Of a stretch of 33,171 bases of DNA, positions 32,557-33,171 are shown piece by piece. Source of the stretch: Bacillota bacterium (GTDB lineage Bacteria > Bacillota > Clostridia > Saccharofermentanales > UBA5734); contig JAKPNJ010000003.1 in NCBI GenBank assembly GCA_029548445.1, positions 1-33,171 on the forward strand, read 5' to 3'. Below the pieces are notes generated by a model. It saw nothing but the letters and a program-made list of their open reading frames with translations, ran no database searches and was not told the origin of the DNA. Each line of letters begins with the position of its first letter. The stretch's first letter is position 1. A program made the translations under genes and the position numbers.

Positions 32557-33171
32557 ATGGCGCTTTTCGCGATTTCCGACCTGCACCTGTCCCTGGGCCT
32601 CGACAAACCCATGGACATCTTCGGCCCGCATTGGAAGGACCATGCCGGGCGACTCCAGGCCCGCTGGACCGACACTGTGGGAGAGGACGACACTGTCGTG
32701 GTGCCAGGCGACATCTCCTGGGCCATGCGAATGGCGGACGCCCTGCCCGACCTCGCCTTTCTCGACGCCCTGCCTGGCCTCAAGATCCTGGGGCGGGGCA
32801 ACCACGACTACTGGTGGGGCACATTGGGCAGCATGGAGCGGCAGATGGCGGCGGCGGGCTTCCGGACACTGCGGTTTCTCCGGAACAACGCCCACGTGCT
32901 CCCGGACGGTACCTGCCTTTGCGGGACCCGGGGGTGGCTGTTGCCCGATGATCCGGCCTTCGGGGAGAGCGACGGGTCGATCCATCTCCGGGAGATCAAC
33001 CGTCTCCGGCTGTCCCTGGCCAGTCGCCCGGACCCGGCCCGCCGGACCGTGGCGGCGCTGCACTTTCCTCCCTGCGGCCGGGACGGCGGAGAAACCGAGT
33101 ACACCCGATTGCTGGAAGAGGGCGGTGTGGACATCTGCGTCTACGGCCACCTTCATGGGGACGGCATATCG
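32557..33171 (+). CDS. Calcineurin-like metallophosphoesterase (3' truncated)
   Basis: The frame opens one base after the uvrC stop with AGGGGAGG 6-7 bases upstream and runs off the right edge after 205 codons. Motifs of the metallophosphoesterase fold appear in order: DLHLS (metal site, residues 8-12), VVPGDISW (about 48-55), GRGNHDYWWG (about 80-89), LHFPP, and YGHLHG near the edge. These supply the dinuclear metal ligands Asp, His, Asp, Asn, His and His. The family includes phosphodiesterases and phosphatases with many substrates, and nothing here fixes the substrate. The tight spacing suggests cotranscription with uvrC. Confidence 0.88.
   Translation, partial: MALFAISDLHLSLGLDKPMDIFGPHWKDHAGRLQARWTDTVGEDDTVVVPGDISWAMRMADALPDLAFLDALPGLKILGRGNHDYWWGTLGSMERQMAAAGFRTLRFLRNNAHVLPDGTCLCGTRGWLLPDDPAFGESDGSIHLREINRLRLSLASRPDPARRTVAALHFPPCGRDGGETEYTRLLEEGGVDICVYGHLHGDGIS

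Noticed and set aside
30315-32801. Long open frame on the - strand opposite uvrC, containing Gly/Pro/Arg repeats
   Set aside because: The repeats are the reverse reading of the GGGCCRACC tandem repeats; uvrC is certain on the + strand.

Overview
The window is a gene-dense, high-GC bacterial chromosome segment with nearly all genes on the + strand; only an M28 peptidase lipoprotein and a ROK regulator lie on the - strand. Gene content and order point to a high-GC member of the Bacillota (Clostridia-like). The evidence is a hrcA-grpE-dnaK-dnaJ-prmA operon behind a perfect CIRCE element, a GatD-type peptidoglycan amidotransferase, the LL-diaminopimelate aminotransferase route to lysine, a BlaI-type repressor, and an HPr-like gene beside uvrC. 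No tRNA, rRNA, CRISPR array, insertion sequence or phage gene was seen. There is no gene-free stretch longer than about 300 bases.

Region 1 (1-8.3 kb) is a biosynthetic run: gatD (cut by the left edge), dapF, carA, dapL and nadE, then a 3-dehydroquinate-synthase-like enzyme with an altered active site and an AlaX-type alanyl-tRNA editing protein. Region 2 (8.3-14.4 kb) holds the converging M28 lipoprotein and a + strand run: NfeD-like, SPFH/stomatin-like, AAA ATPase, DUF4276 protein and hemW. The last three overlap by 4 bases at each junction.

Region 3 (14.4-18.8 kb) is a self-contained sugar module. A ROK repressor is divergent from a D-lyxose/mannose isomerase-like gene and a single 798-codon fusion of a mannitol-1-phosphate dehydrogenase-like domain to a PfkB kinase. 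A promoter embedded in an inverted repeat lies between the divergent genes. The module sits between hemW and hrcA, which are neighbours in many Bacillota.

Region 4 (18.85-25.35 kb) is the heat-shock operon: sigma-A-like promoter, CIRCE, hrcA, grpE, dnaK, dnaJ, prmA and an alkyltransferase-like gene with Phe in place of the active-site Cys. Region 5 (25.35-27.03 kb) has an orphan BlaI-type repressor with its own promoter, a candidate operator and a strong terminator, then rplM-rpsI with a strong promoter and terminator.

Region 6 (27.08-33.17 kb) has an amidohydrolase, tsaE and a tsaB-rimI fusion joined by ATGA overlaps. These are followed by an HPr-like gene with an altered His15 motif, uvrC carrying an in-frame collagen-like (Gly-Pro-Thr) repeat, and a metallophosphoesterase cut by the right edge.

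The most unusual points are the dehydrogenase-kinase fusion module, the ATPase/DUF4276 pair inside a housekeeping run, the collagen-like insert in UvrC, and three family members with replaced active-site residues (DHQS-like, HPr-like, alkyltransferase-like).
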